The notes under the pieces are model-generated. The model made no database searches. It had not been told where the DNA came from and was given only the letters and a program-made list of their open reading frames with translations. A DNA stretch of 64,000 nucleotides from Leptolyngbya sp. BL0902 (lineage in GTDB: Bacteria; Cyanobacteriota; Cyanobacteriia; Phormidesmidales; Phormidesmidaceae). A program made the position numbers and the translations under genes. The DNA lies in the NCBI RefSeq assembly GCF_016403105.1, contig NZ_CP046155.1, positions 1,302,001-1,366,000 on the forward strand, read 5' to 3'. This document shows positions 1 to 7,882 of this stretch, piece by piece; positions within the stretch are counted from its first letter, which is position 1, and each line of letters opens with the position of its first letter.

Positions 1-437
1 AGTTCCCCCAGCCACAGGCGGTAGGCTTCAAAGCTGTCTACGGGCACGGTGAATACTAGACTGTCGCGCTCTCCCGTTTGGGCCTTGGCCTCGGTAAGGA
101 CAGCCTCTAGAAACCACTGCCCCACTTGGTCAAAGGTGATGGTTTGACCCTCGATTTCTGGCAAAAAGCCGCGCCAGGGAACGCCAATGCCCCGTTTCAC
201 ATTGCGAAAGAAACGCGGATCGGTGACGACATCTAGGCCGCGATCCCGCACCGCCTGCCCCACCACTAGGCCATCCACCCCAAGCTGTTCTACATAGGCC
301 AAGCTGGGGATGAGGGGAGGGTCGTTTCCTAACAGGGCACTTAACCCAGGCAGAGCGATGGTTTCCGGCTGCTGGAGGGCTGTATTCCATCGGGTAACAA
401 CGGTGTTGCTGGTGCCAAAATCGATAGCGAGGGTCAT
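1..437 (-). CDS. Hsp70 (DnaK-like) family protein, partial (5' part only)
   Basis: The gene starts at an ATG at 435-437 on the minus strand and runs off the left edge, so only about 145 N-terminal residues are visible. The first residues read MTLAIDFGTSNTVVTRW, the phosphate-1 motif of the actin/Hsp70 ATPase fold. A segment resembling the Hsp70 nucleotide-binding domain follows (IPSLAYVEQLG, then RFFRNVKRGIG). Family members are ATP-dependent chaperones or chaperone-like proteins in the cytoplasm. This looks like one of the divergent cyanobacterial Hsp70-like proteins rather than a housekeeping DnaK, because the opening sequence differs from the usual DnaK start. It lies 20 bp downstream of the cation exchanger gene on the same strand and may be co-transcribed with it. 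The substrate-binding part cannot be judged. Confidence 0.8.
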   Translation of the reverse strand, partial: MTLAIDFGTSNTVVTRWNTALQQPETIALPGLSALLGNDPPLIPSLAYVEQLGVDGLVVGQAVRDRGLDVVTDPRFFRNVKRGIGVPWRGFLPEIEGQTITFDQVGQWFLEAVLTEAKAQTGERDSLVFTVPVDSFEAYRLWLGE

Positions 438-457
438 GGGACGGACGGGTGATGGGC

Positions 458-1552
458 CTAGGATCGGTCAGAGGATGGCTTGTGAGGCCAGGTGCGAACC
501 AGGACGGTGGCTAGGGTAATCACGGTGATGGGAATGACAAACAGCAGCATGATTTGGCTAAACAGGCCCAGGTGGCTATGGTCTGCCGCCCGCAGAATGA
601 GGTAGGTGGCATAGGCGACATAGTAGCCGCTAAACAGCACCCCTTCCCAACGCGAAATAACGTTGCCCGTGGCAAAAATGGGAATACAGGCCACCGCCAC
701 CGCCACCATCACGGGTAGGTCAAAGTTGATCACCGCATTGGGAATTGCTATCCCGGTGCCGGAAACCAGGGAGGTCACGCCTAGCACGGTCAAAATATTA
801 AAAATGTTGCTGCCTACTACGTTGCCCACCGCAATGTCACGTTCGCCGCGCAGGGTAGCGACGACGGAGGTCGCCAGTTCTGGCAGAGACGTACCCGCCG
901 CCACAATCGTCAGCCCAATCACCAGTTCACTAACCCCAATGGCTGTGGCAATGGCAACGGCTCCATTGATGAACAGCCGTGACCCCAGCACTAGCGTCCC
1001 CAAACCCAGGCCCATCCAGCCCAGGTTGATCAGCCAGTTGTCCTGGGAGGCTTCTTTGAGGCCGTACTCCTGGTCGTATTCGGCCTGCACCTCAGCATTA
1101 TTTTCGCGACGACTAAGGTAGATCAAAAACACGGTGTAGACCGCACCGCCCACCAGCAGAATCACCCCATCGGAGGGCTGGAGGCGCTGATCTAGGGAGA
1201 AGATCAACAGCAGGGCTGAAACTCCGATCATGATGGGTACATCCAGACGAATAAGCTGCTGGGCCACCACCAACGGAGCCACCAAGGCGGACAGCCCCAG
1301 GATGACCAGAACGTTAAAAATGTTGCTGCCGATGACGTTGCCAAGGGCGATATCCCCCTGGCCAGCCAAACTAGACTGAATACTCACCGCCATCTCCGGG
1401 GCACTGGTGCCGTAGGCCACCACCGTGAGGCCGACAATCAGCGGGGAAATACCCAGCAGCCCCGCCAGCCGGGACGCACCCTTTACCAAGGATTCGGCTC
1501 CTACGAGCAACAGTCCGCCCCCAGCAATTAGCAAAAGGATGGCAACGATCAT
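458..1552 (-). CDS. Calcium/sodium antiporter of the CaCA family (YrbG-like)
   Basis: This is a 364-residue polytopic inner-membrane protein with about ten hydrophobic segments. It carries the two inverted alpha repeats that define the cation/Ca2+ exchanger superfamily: GNVIGSNIFNVLVILG in the N-terminal half and GNVVGSNIFNILTVLG in the C-terminal half. Each repeat is preceded by a conserved (G)TSAPE/GTSLPE motif (YGTSAPEMAVS and AGTSLPELATS) whose acidic residue binds cations. A hydrophilic loop, EYDQEYGLKEASQDN, separates the halves. The length is typical of bacterial YrbG/CaxA-type exchangers. Family knowledge supports Na+- or H+-coupled Ca2+ export; the ion specificity is not readable. 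The Hsp70-like gene follows directly on the same strand. Confidence 0.93.
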   Translation of the reverse strand: MIVAILLLIAGGGLLLVGAESLVKGASRLAGLLGISPLIVGLTVVAYGTSAPEMAVSIQSSLAGQGDIALGNVIGSNIFNVLVILGLSALVAPLVVAQQLIRLDVPIMIGVSALLLIFSLDQRLQPSDGVILLVGGAVYTVFLIYLSRRENNAEVQAEYDQEYGLKEASQDNWLINLGWMGLGLGTLVLGSRLFINGAVAIATAIGVSELVIGLTIVAAGTSLPELATSVVATLRGERDIAVGNVVGSNIFNILTVLGVTSLVSGTGIAIPNAVINFDLPVMVAVAVACIPIFATGNVISRWEGVLFSGYYVAYATYLILRAADHSHLGLFSQIMLLFVIPITVITLATVLVRTWPHKPSSDRS

Positions 1553-1776
1553 ACGTGCAGTCTCACTTGGTCAGTAGGTGGGCTATGGGTCAGGGTCGCA
1601 GAGGATGGATCGTGCCATGGCTGGAGATCCTGGGCCAAACACCGTCGATCTCCACTGGTCGAAGGACACTGCCCTAGGCTTCGATCACAGCTTAGAGGAC
1701 ACACCACCCCCCGTAGGATATTCCTAGGCTAGGATGTTCCTCTGGCAATCTTGCTGCCTTCAACCCAATCTCTAGT

Positions 1777-2400
1777 ATGTCTGATTTTGGAACGGCTGTT
1801 GTGAGCCCCGATCCCCTCGCCCCCTGGCGCAGCCCCTTAGCTAGGGCATTGCACCGCAACCGCAGTAAGCCCCACAGCCGCTATGCCCAGTTAGCGACCC
1901 TGTCGGCCAACGGACGCCCCACCAACCGCACCGTAGTCTTTCGCGGCTTTTACGACGGCAACAATGCCCTGATGTTTGTGACCGATATCCGCAGCGCCAA
2001 GGTAGCGGATGTGACCCAACATCCCTGGGGAGAACTCTGCTGGTACTTTACCCAAACCCGCGAACAGTTCCGCCTCGCTGGAGCCATTCACCTCGTCACC
2101 GCCGCCACCGAAGACCCCACCCTGCGCCAAGCCCGCCAGGAACGCTGGGAGGCGCTTTCCGAGGCCAGCCGTCAGTCCTTCTATTGGCCGGATCCGGGAC
2201 ATTCCCGCTGCGACGATCCCGCTGCCTTTGAGCCGTCCCCAGCGGTGGACAACTTACTCGACCCACCACCTAGCTTCAGCCTAGGCTTCCTTCAGCCCGA
2301 TGCGGTCGATCATCTAGAACTGCGGGGAAGCCCCCAAAACCGCACCCAATACCAGCGATTAGAGGATGGCACCTGGACGATGCAGGCGGTGAACCCCTAG
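1777..2400 (+). CDS. FMN-dependent PPOX-type flavoprotein (pyridoxamine 5'-phosphate oxidase family)
   Basis: The protein has 207 residues and begins with an Alr4036-like N-terminal segment: APWRSPLARALHRN, SRYAQLATLSANGRPTNRTVVFRGF, LMFVTDIRSAKVADV, ELCWYFTQTREQFRLAG. This is the split-barrel FMN-binding fold seen in cyanobacterial PPOX flavoproteins. The C-terminus (LELRGSPQNRTQY...W...VNP) resembles the short PNPOx dimerisation tail. The substrate is unknown; relatives are annotated only as pyridox(am)ine phosphate oxidase-related. The ATG at 1777 is the only sensible start. The stop codon shares a CTAG tetranucleotide with the stop of the convergent gene that follows, so the two genes overlap by 4 bp. 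Confidence 0.87.
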   Translation: MSDFGTAVVSPDPLAPWRSPLARALHRNRSKPHSRYAQLATLSANGRPTNRTVVFRGFYDGNNALMFVTDIRSAKVADVTQHPWGELCWYFTQTREQFRLAGAIHLVTAATEDPTLRQARQERWEALSEASRQSFYWPDPGHSRCDDPAAFEPSPAVDNLLDPPPSFSLGFLQPDAVDHLELRGSPQNRTQYQRLEDGTWTMQAVNP

Positions 2401-3707
2401 GACGACTGCCGCCGTTCGATGAGCTGCCGCCATTCTTCGTCGATTTTGTCCTTGTTGGCGATTTCCTGATCGGTCAGGTCGGTTTCGGTGGTGTAGGCCA
2501 GGTTTTCGGCAGTGACGATGGTTTGCCCCGCCAGGGTTTGGGCAAAGGAGAGCTTTTCTCGCACCGGATCATCCAGTTGGGCCAGCACCTCCGCCCGCTG
2601 TTCCCGCTCTTGGTTGCGGCGGGTAATTTTGCTGTTTTGCCGCTGCACCCAAAAATACCGGACGATGGGAATGCCCAAAAACGCTGACCCATAACCCAAC
2701 AGCAGCCAGTAGATGGAACTGACAAAAATTGCCAACTCACCAGCGCTGGCCACTAGGGCTTGATCTTGCAGCATAGAGCCCAGGGCTAAGGCGGCGATCA
2801 GGTTAGCACTGCCGAGGGCAATGGCTCCCATAATCTGCCCAGAACTAGCGTTGCTAAACTTACGCGGAAGTTCTTGCAAAAACTGCGGCGGCGAAATACG
2901 TTTGCGTTCCTGGGCCGTTACCTGCAATTCAGGAAACTGGTAAACAATACCGCCCTCCGCACTTACCTGGGGCACACCATTAAAGCGGCTGAGCACCGGA
3001 ATCATAAAGTCTTCAAATTCCTTGCTCCAGCCTTGGCCCAAATCGCTGAGGAAAGGGGCAACTTGTTCAGCGACAACGACCCCACCACTGGCCTTAACCA
3101 CGGATGCAATGGCCTGCCAGCGGCGTTCTTCTAAATCGGCGTTGGGATCGCCATCACCAAAGAGGAAGGAAAAAATCGCTTCCAGGAAATTCATTTTGCT
3201 ATCAGAAGCGGGTTGGGCAGCAGGACGGCGGTAGTACCGATAGTCAAACATCCGAAATAGATCTGGCCCCAGCCACATCCTGGGGATGAAAATCATGCCG
3301 CCACCAGAACGGCTATCTCGCCGATCATCGCCCTGCTGAGAAGCGGCTGTAGCCGCAATGGAAATCGCAATGATAGCCAGCACAATCAGCACGAGCGACA
3401 GGATTAAAACAATCCCAAAGGAAATGCGGATCAGGTAAAACAGGATTCGCCAAACCTTTTCCCAGGTGGCTTGCCAGCGCAATTTCCAGGATTTGCTCAG
3501 CAAAATGCCCTGGATATTTTTGGGGAAGACGTAGGCAATTTCCCCAGTTTCAGAAACTTGTAAATGGGCCTGGACTTCGCTAGCCAGGGTTAACATGCCC
3601 TGCTGCGCTTCGTGGAGAGGCAAGCCCGCCTCGGCAGCCACATCGCCGATGGTCACGCGATGATCGAGGCGTTCGATGGCTTTAATGAGAACGTTGGTAT
3701 CGGCCAT
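2397..3707 (-). CDS. Conserved cyanobacterial membrane protein with N-terminal winged-helix-like domain
   Basis: The protein has 436 residues. Residues 1-60 (TNVLIKAIERLDHRVTIGDVAAEAGLPLHEAQQGMLTLASEV) look like a winged-helix domain, and a related segment recurs near residues 195-260 (ERRWQAIASVVKASGGVVVAEQVAPFL...GGIVYQFPEL). A strongly hydrophobic helix pair lies around residues 85-120, and two more membrane segments around 290-345. The C-terminus is charged and probably helical. The same architecture occurs in conserved cyanobacterial and chloroplast proteins of unproven function; plant relatives carry an iron-sulfur biogenesis label that I would not transfer. I do not recognise a catalytic motif. 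Its TAG stop overlaps the stop of the convergent PPOX gene. Confidence 0.85.
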   Translation of the reverse strand: MADTNVLIKAIERLDHRVTIGDVAAEAGLPLHEAQQGMLTLASEVQAHLQVSETGEIAYVFPKNIQGILLSKSWKLRWQATWEKVWRILFYLIRISFGIVLILSLVLIVLAIIAISIAATAASQQGDDRRDSRSGGGMIFIPRMWLGPDLFRMFDYRYYRRPAAQPASDSKMNFLEAIFSFLFGDGDPNADLEERRWQAIASVVKASGGVVVAEQVAPFLSDLGQGWSKEFEDFMIPVLSRFNGVPQVSAEGGIVYQFPELQVTAQERKRISPPQFLQELPRKFSNASSGQIMGAIALGSANLIAALALGSMLQDQALVASAGELAIFVSSIYWLLLGYGSAFLGIPIVRYFWVQRQNSKITRRNQEREQRAEVLAQLDDPVREKLSFAQTLAGQTIVTAENLAYTTETDLTDQEIANKDKIDEEWRQLIERRQSS

Positions 3708-3818
3708 AGATCAGGATCCCCTGGGTTGGCAGCGTCGAAACGTGGGCGCTTACCCACAGTATAGAAACTCGACCTCCCATCCGCAGGGGACAGTAACCGT
3801 ACCTGTTGGGGATGGGGG

Positions 3819-4244
3819 CTAGTTTTTGCCGAGCACCTGATCCCGAATGGTGGAGATATCGTCCAGCAGTTCCTGACGGTTGGAGGCTTTCAGCAGATAG
3901 CGATAGAGGAACCACCCGGTGTAGAACAGGCCGATTAACTCGAAGGTGGGGGCCAACAGGGGCAGATCGTTGATGGCATCCAGCAGGGCCAGGACAATTT
4001 TGACCGCGATGATGGCCGCCACAATCAAGCCGATGGTGACAATGGGCCGACGATACTGCTTAAAAAACTGAGAGACGTAATCGGGTAGATCGCCCAGCAG
4101 GCTAGACACTTTTTCCCACGCTTGCTTAATTTGCCGAGTGGCTTCATCGCCCAGCGCTTCGGCGGTGGATTCGGAGTCTTTGAGGTCTACCATGGGCTTT
4201 TCCGGTTCTGAGAAGGCGGTATCCGACTGAAAATCTGTGCTCAT
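3819..4244 (-). CDS. CAAD-domain membrane protein (CURT1-like)
   Basis: The protein has 141 residues from the ATG at 4242-4244. A longer in-frame reading from 4358 adds low-complexity sequence unlike the family. The N-terminal 60 residues are acidic and soluble. They are followed by an amphipathic stretch (IKQAWEKVSSLLGDLPDYVSQFFKQYRRP), then two membrane helices (IVTIGLIVAAIIAVKIVLALLDAI and LLAPTFELIGLFYTGWFLYRYLL) and a short charged tail ending RQELLDDISTIRDQVLG. This is the cyanobacterial aminoacyl-tRNA synthetase appended domain (CAAD). Free-standing versions are thylakoid membrane proteins related to plant CURT1 curvature proteins. It probably sits in the thylakoid membrane; a membrane-shaping role is inference from the family. 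Confidence 0.88.
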   Translation of the reverse strand: MSTDFQSDTAFSEPEKPMVDLKDSESTAEALGDEATRQIKQAWEKVSSLLGDLPDYVSQFFKQYRRPIVTIGLIVAAIIAVKIVLALLDAINDLPLLAPTFELIGLFYTGWFLYRYLLKASNRQELLDDISTIRDQVLGKN

Positions 4245-4439
4245 AATCCTGGGGCTTCCATAACGAACGACGGGGGAGGGGCGAACCGCGAAATTAACCG
4301 CAAAATTACGACAACAGAATACACCCAATCGGCCTTCAGCGTTAGCCGTTGTGGTCACGGATCAGACTAAGCGAACCTTCAGCTAGACTGGGTGCCTCCC
4401 TTTTCCCCCGATGGTTCTGGGGCGATGGTTGGGTAGATG

Positions 4440-4610
4440 CTATTCCCCAGATAGCCCTTCCAGGGAGGACAGGTATTGGCGAAGGCGCTGCCGATCCACC
4501 ACAAAATCAGGGTCGGGCCGACGACTGGGAGGCTGCCCAGAGGCAGACACCGCCGACCATTGAATAAACGAACTGCCACGGCGACGGTCGGGTCTACGAG
4601 ATGAAGTCAT
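4440..4610 (-). CDS. Small basic hypothetical protein (56 aa)
   Basis: An ORF of 56 codons starts at the ATG at 4608-4610 and stops with TAG at 4440-4442. It encodes MTSSRRPDRRRGSSFIQW, continues with a Ser/Pro/Arg-rich stretch, and ends DFVVDRQRLRQYLSSLEGLSGE. The basic N-terminus and helical C-terminus look like a real small protein, and it uses the same codon style as its neighbours. It lies between the CAAD gene and the divergent SDR gene in a stretch that is otherwise empty. I do not recognise a family. The call rests on composition and position only, so it is uncertain. Other frames here give implausible proteins. Confidence 0.4.
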   Translation of the reverse strand: MTSSRRPDRRRGSSFIQWSAVSASGQPPSRRPDPDFVVDRQRLRQYLSSLEGLSGE

Positions 4611-4848
4611 GATTAATAGTTACCATTGATACAAAACCACTATACCCAACCCTGTATACAGCGAACGCGATTTGTAATGAACCCAAACCTAGGGGGCCAA
4701 GTCCAGAGCGTCCCATGACCTGGGGCCGATTGCTCAAGGTGATAGGGATCGGCTCATCCTGGCCTGGGGAGGTTAAAACCAGGCCGCTTTCCCATCGGCG
4801 GCAATGTTCCTTAATATGGAGGCGTTCATCATTAGCAGGGGAAGTGCC

Positions 4849-5514
4849 GTGAAAGCATTGGTTGCCGGAGCCACCGGGGAAACAGGATCGCGGATTGTGG
4901 CGCAGCTCATCCAGCGTGGAATTCCCGTCAAAGCCTTGGTGCGAGACATTGCCGCTGCCCAGGCCAAACTGCCCCCAGAGGTGGAACTGGTGCAGGGCAG
5001 TGTGGGCAACAAAGCCAGTCTGCAAGCGGCCCTAGAGGGCTGTACTGTGCTGCTGTCGGCCACGGGTGCCCGCCCCAGCCTCGACCCCACTGGGCCGTAC
5101 CAGGTGGATTATGACGGCACCAAAAACCTGGTAGACGCCGCCAAGGCGGCAGGTATCGAGCATTTTGTGATGGTGTCGTCGCTGTGCGTGTCCAAGCTTT
5201 TCCATCCGCTCAACCTGTTTTGGCTGGTGCTGTACTGGAAAAAACAGGCGGAAGCCTACCTCCAACGCAGCGGCCTCACCTTCACCATCGTTCGCCCCGG
5301 TGGCCTCAAAAACGACGATGACGACGCCCGCCCCCTGGTGATGGCCCCCGCCGATACCCTGTTTGAGGGCAGTCTGCCCCGGATGAAGGTGGCGGAGGTG
5401 TGCGTGGAGGCCCTGTTTGAACCCGCCGCCCGCAACCGCATTGTGGAAATTGTGGCCCAGGAAGACGCAACGCCCCAGGCTATGGCCGAACTCTTTGCCG
5501 CCCTCACCCCCTAG
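4849..5514 (+). CDS. Atypical short-chain dehydrogenase/NAD(P)-binding protein (Ycf39/Tic62-like)
   Basis: The 221-residue protein begins VKALVAGATGETGSRIVAQLIQRG, a Rossmann beta-alpha-beta with the atypical-SDR glycine motif GATGETG. The usual downstream strands follow (VKALVRD; VELVQGSV; VLLSATGARPS; DYDGTKNLVDAAKAAGIEHFVMVSS). There is no YxxxK catalytic pair; a WKKQAE segment stands where the helix would be, as in NAD(P)H-binding assembly factors. Relatives bind NADP(H) and act in photosystem or chlorophyll assembly, or are uncharacterised. I chose the GTG at 4849 because AGGGG lies just upstream and the protein then starts at the first strand; an ATG at 4804 would add 15 unlikely residues. 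Confidence 0.83.
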   Translation: MKALVAGATGETGSRIVAQLIQRGIPVKALVRDIAAAQAKLPPEVELVQGSVGNKASLQAALEGCTVLLSATGARPSLDPTGPYQVDYDGTKNLVDAAKAAGIEHFVMVSSLCVSKLFHPLNLFWLVLYWKKQAEAYLQRSGLTFTIVRPGGLKNDDDDARPLVMAPADTLFEGSLPRMKVAEVCVEALFEPAARNRIVEIVAQEDATPQAMAELFAALTP

Positions 5515-5568
5515 CCCCACAGGCACCACCCCAGAGATGCCTTCAGAGATAACCCTAGGGCGGGTCAT

Positions 5569-5601
5569 GCCCCTGGCCCGATGACCAGTCAGCCAGGGGG
5601 C
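5569..5601. terminator. Hairpin between convergent genes (possible bidirectional terminator)
   Basis: GCCCCTGGC at 5569-5577 pairs with GCCAGGGGGC at 5592-5601, leaving a 14-nt loop. It sits between the convergent SDR and pentapeptide genes, where a shared terminator is expected. Neither side has a proper T-run, so a rho-independent function is uncertain. Confidence 0.35.
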
Positions 5602-5611
5602 GGATGAGGAT

Positions 5612-6004
5612 CTAGCGATCCGCCTTCATCGCCTGTTGAATGGGATCAAACCCGGCGGGAAAGTGGGTTTCTTGGGGGTCGTAGTCGGCCTGGTGGAACT
5701 GGGTGTCCGTGATGTTGGCGGTACGTAGGTCGGTGCCGATCAGCATGGCACCGCGTAGATCGGCAGCGGTAAGGTTGGCCTCACGGAGGTTGGCATAGCT
5801 GAGATCGGCACCGCGCAGATTGCTGCCGCTGAGGTTGGCGGCGCTGAAGTCGGCATAGCTGAAGTCGCAGCCCTTGAGGTCGGCCCCAGATAGGTCGGTG
5901 TCGGCCAGGATGACGTATTCAAAATTGCGTTGACCAGCAGCGTAGGCTGTGACCAGATCCGCCGCCGTGACAATTTGGGAAACGGGTACTGATGGGGTCG
6001 TCAT
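5612..6004 (-). CDS. Pentapeptide repeat protein
   Basis: The 130-residue protein has an N-terminal helical part (VSQIVTAADLVTAYAAGQRNFEYVIL) followed by about fifteen tandem pentapeptides of the A(D/N)LxX type (ADTDLSGADLKGCDFSYADFSAANLSG and so on). These fold as a right-handed quadrilateral beta-helix. The tail is short and unrelated (YDPQETHFPAGFDPIQQAMKADR). Cyanobacteria carry many such proteins; function is usually unknown, with suggested scaffold roles in thylakoid or cytoplasm. I chose the ATG at 6004, which has GAGAG about 10 bp upstream; a GTG at 6019 is also possible. A second pentapeptide protein with the same N-terminal layout lies at 45 kb. Confidence 0.9.
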   Translation of the reverse strand: MTTPSVPVSQIVTAADLVTAYAAGQRNFEYVILADTDLSGADLKGCDFSYADFSAANLSGSNLRGADLSYANLREANLTAADLRGAMLIGTDLRTANITDTQFHQADYDPQETHFPAGFDPIQQAMKADR

Positions 6005-6218
6005 AACACATTCTCTCACTTGCCCCTCTAGCTTAGGGGGTTGGGGGCGTCCTGTACCATGGTCTTAACGAAGGGTCTTGATTGTCCTGCCCTGGCGATC
6101 TGGGGTGGGGTAGGGTGGTGGGCTGTGGGTTTGTGAGCAGTAGGTTTGTTAGCTTAAGACATACTTCTATACACCCGGCCCTCAGTGGCCCAGGGCGTCC
6201 GCTGATTTCTCCCCTGCT

Positions 6219-7010
6219 ATGGCCCTTGATTCTCCTTTTCCTGCGTTGCCCTCCCCACCGCCGCTGAATGCCCTTCTTTCCCCCGATCCCCTAACCTTGG
6301 CGACGGGGTTAGTGCGTCTCTCCGGGGTGGCGATGACGGTGACGGGCCAAGACCGGATTTCTCCCACCCTGCCTATGGTGCTGGTAAGCAATCACCGCAG
6401 CATTATGGATGCCCCGCTGCTGATGCAGGCTGTCCAGCGTCCAGTTCGGTTTGCCTGTCATCACTACCTAGGCCAGGTGCCTGCCCTGTGCGAAATCGTC
6501 CAGGCCCTAGGCTGCCTACCCCTCGACCCGCCCGGACGGGGACAACGCGCCTTCTTTCGCCGCGCCCTCCACACCCTCGGCCAAGGCGGGGCGGTGGGCA
6601 TTTTCCCAGAGGGGGCCGCGCCTATGGTGCAGGCTACAACGCCCTACCATCTGGGGCCTTTCCATCGCGGCTTTGCCCATTTGGCTCTCCGCGCCCCCGT
6701 AGAGGAACTGGCCATTGTGCCTGTGGCCCTGGCCTCCCGCCAGGAGTGGAACCGGGCCGTGATGCCCCTGCGCTGGCTCAGTTGGTTTGATGCCACCGAG
6801 CCCCTGTTTCAACAGCCCGGATGGCACCCCGCTGTGGTCTATCGCACGGTGGAGGTGCGGATCGGTCGCCCAATTCACCTCGATGCCACGCTGCGATCTC
6901 ACTATCGCCGCCGAGGGCAGGCAGCGCTGATGGCCGATCTCACCCGCAGTTGTCACGAAGAAATTGCGACTCTCCTGGGCTCGCCCCCGTCGCCATCCCG
7001 GCCCGCCTAG
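6219..7010 (+). CDS. PlsC-like lysophospholipid acyltransferase (LPLAT/DGAT2-like)
   Basis: The 263-residue protein carries the acyltransferase block I motif NHxxxxD as SNHRSIMDAPLL. The block III motif appears as GIFPEGAAP, and a Pro-containing block IV-like segment as ELAIVPVALA. The length and the low hydrophobicity of the N-terminus fit soluble or membrane-peripheral LPLAT proteins. The family transfers acyl chains from acyl-ACP or acyl-CoA to lysolipids or other alcohols. The directly downstream gene encodes an alpha/beta hydrolase. That pairing recalls plant phytyl ester synthases, where the two domains are fused, and the Synechocystis Slr2103-type acyltransferase, so an acyl plastoquinone or neutral lipid role is possible. 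The exact substrate is unknown. Confidence 0.82.
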   Translation: MALDSPFPALPSPPPLNALLSPDPLTLATGLVRLSGVAMTVTGQDRISPTLPMVLVSNHRSIMDAPLLMQAVQRPVRFACHHYLGQVPALCEIVQALGCLPLDPPGRGQRAFFRRALHTLGQGGAVGIFPEGAAPMVQATTPYHLGPFHRGFAHLALRAPVEELAIVPVALASRQEWNRAVMPLRWLSWFDATEPLFQQPGWHPAVVYRTVEVRIGRPIHLDATLRSHYRRRGQAALMADLTRSCHEEIATLLGSPPSPSRPA

Positions 7011-7055
7011 GGGCTGTTTGTGCTGCACCCTGTTCCCCACTCCCCACTCCCGCCC

Positions 7056-7841
7056 ATGTCCGATACTCTCCACCTACTCACCCCCACCGAAGCCCAGCCC
7101 CATAAGCCCCTGTTGGTTTACCTGCCCGGTCTGGATGGGTCGGGGCGACTGTTTGACCACCAGGTTCCGGCCCTACATCGATCCTTCGAGGTACGTTGCT
7201 TGGCGCTGCCCAAGGACGACCGTAGTTCCTGGCATCGCCTGGTTGAGCAGACCATAGACCTCCTGGTGGCTACCGCCGCTGGACGCCCAATTTATCTCTG
7301 TGGGGAGTCCTTTGGCGCTTGTTTGGCGCTTCAGGTAGTGGCCCAGGCTCCCGATTTAGCCCATCGGCTCATTTTGGTCAATTCAGCCTCGGCGTTTCAC
7401 CGCTTGCCTTGGCTGACGGGGCTGGGGTCGATAACGGCCTGGGTGCCGTCCTCAATTTTTCCGTTCTCGACCCTGGGCAGTATGCCGCTGTTAGCCAATC
7501 TCAACCGTATAGCCCCGGCCCAGCGCCATCAGTTATTTCAGGCCGTCCAGGCGGTTCCCCAGGCCACCGTGGCTTGGCGGATGGATCTCTTAGCTCAGTT
7601 TCGGCTCGATGCCCTGAACCTAGCGGCCTGGACAGCGCCCACCCTGCTGCTGGCGTCCTTGGCCGATCGGCTTCTGCCCTCCCTTGAGGAAGCCCATCGG
7701 CTGCTGGCTGTTTTTCCCCAGGCCCAAATTTATCCCTTGCCCTACAGCGGCCATGCCAGCCTCCTAGAGGAAACCATCAGCCTTAGTCAGATTTTGGCGG
7801 AAACTGGCTTCCTTCCTCAATTTAGACCCGTTTTTGCCTAG
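7056..7841 (+). CDS. Alpha/beta hydrolase (esterase/acyltransferase type)
   Basis: The 261-residue protein starts at the ATG at 7056 (MSDTLHLLTP); an upstream ATG at 7020 would only add Pro-rich residues. It shows the oxyanion segment LLVYLPGLDGSGRLF and the nucleophile elbow CGESFGA (GxSxG). A late acid region follows (LLASLADRLLPS), then the catalytic His in PYSGHASLLEE. All members of a Ser-Asp-His triad are therefore present. Such proteins cleave or transfer acyl groups. It lies 45 bp after the acyltransferase gene, probably in one transcript, and the two correspond to the two halves of plant phytyl ester synthase-like proteins. No signal peptide is seen. Confidence 0.85.
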   Translation: MSDTLHLLTPTEAQPHKPLLVYLPGLDGSGRLFDHQVPALHRSFEVRCLALPKDDRSSWHRLVEQTIDLLVATAAGRPIYLCGESFGACLALQVVAQAPDLAHRLILVNSASAFHRLPWLTGLGSITAWVPSSIFPFSTLGSMPLLANLNRIAPAQRHQLFQAVQAVPQATVAWRMDLLAQFRLDALNLAAWTAPTLLLASLADRLLPSLEEAHRLLAVFPQAQIYPLPYSGHASLLEETISLSQILAETGFLPQFRPVFA

Positions 7842-7882
7842 TTATGCCTTGAATTGCTGTTTGGGTGTAAGGTCGCCCCTGC

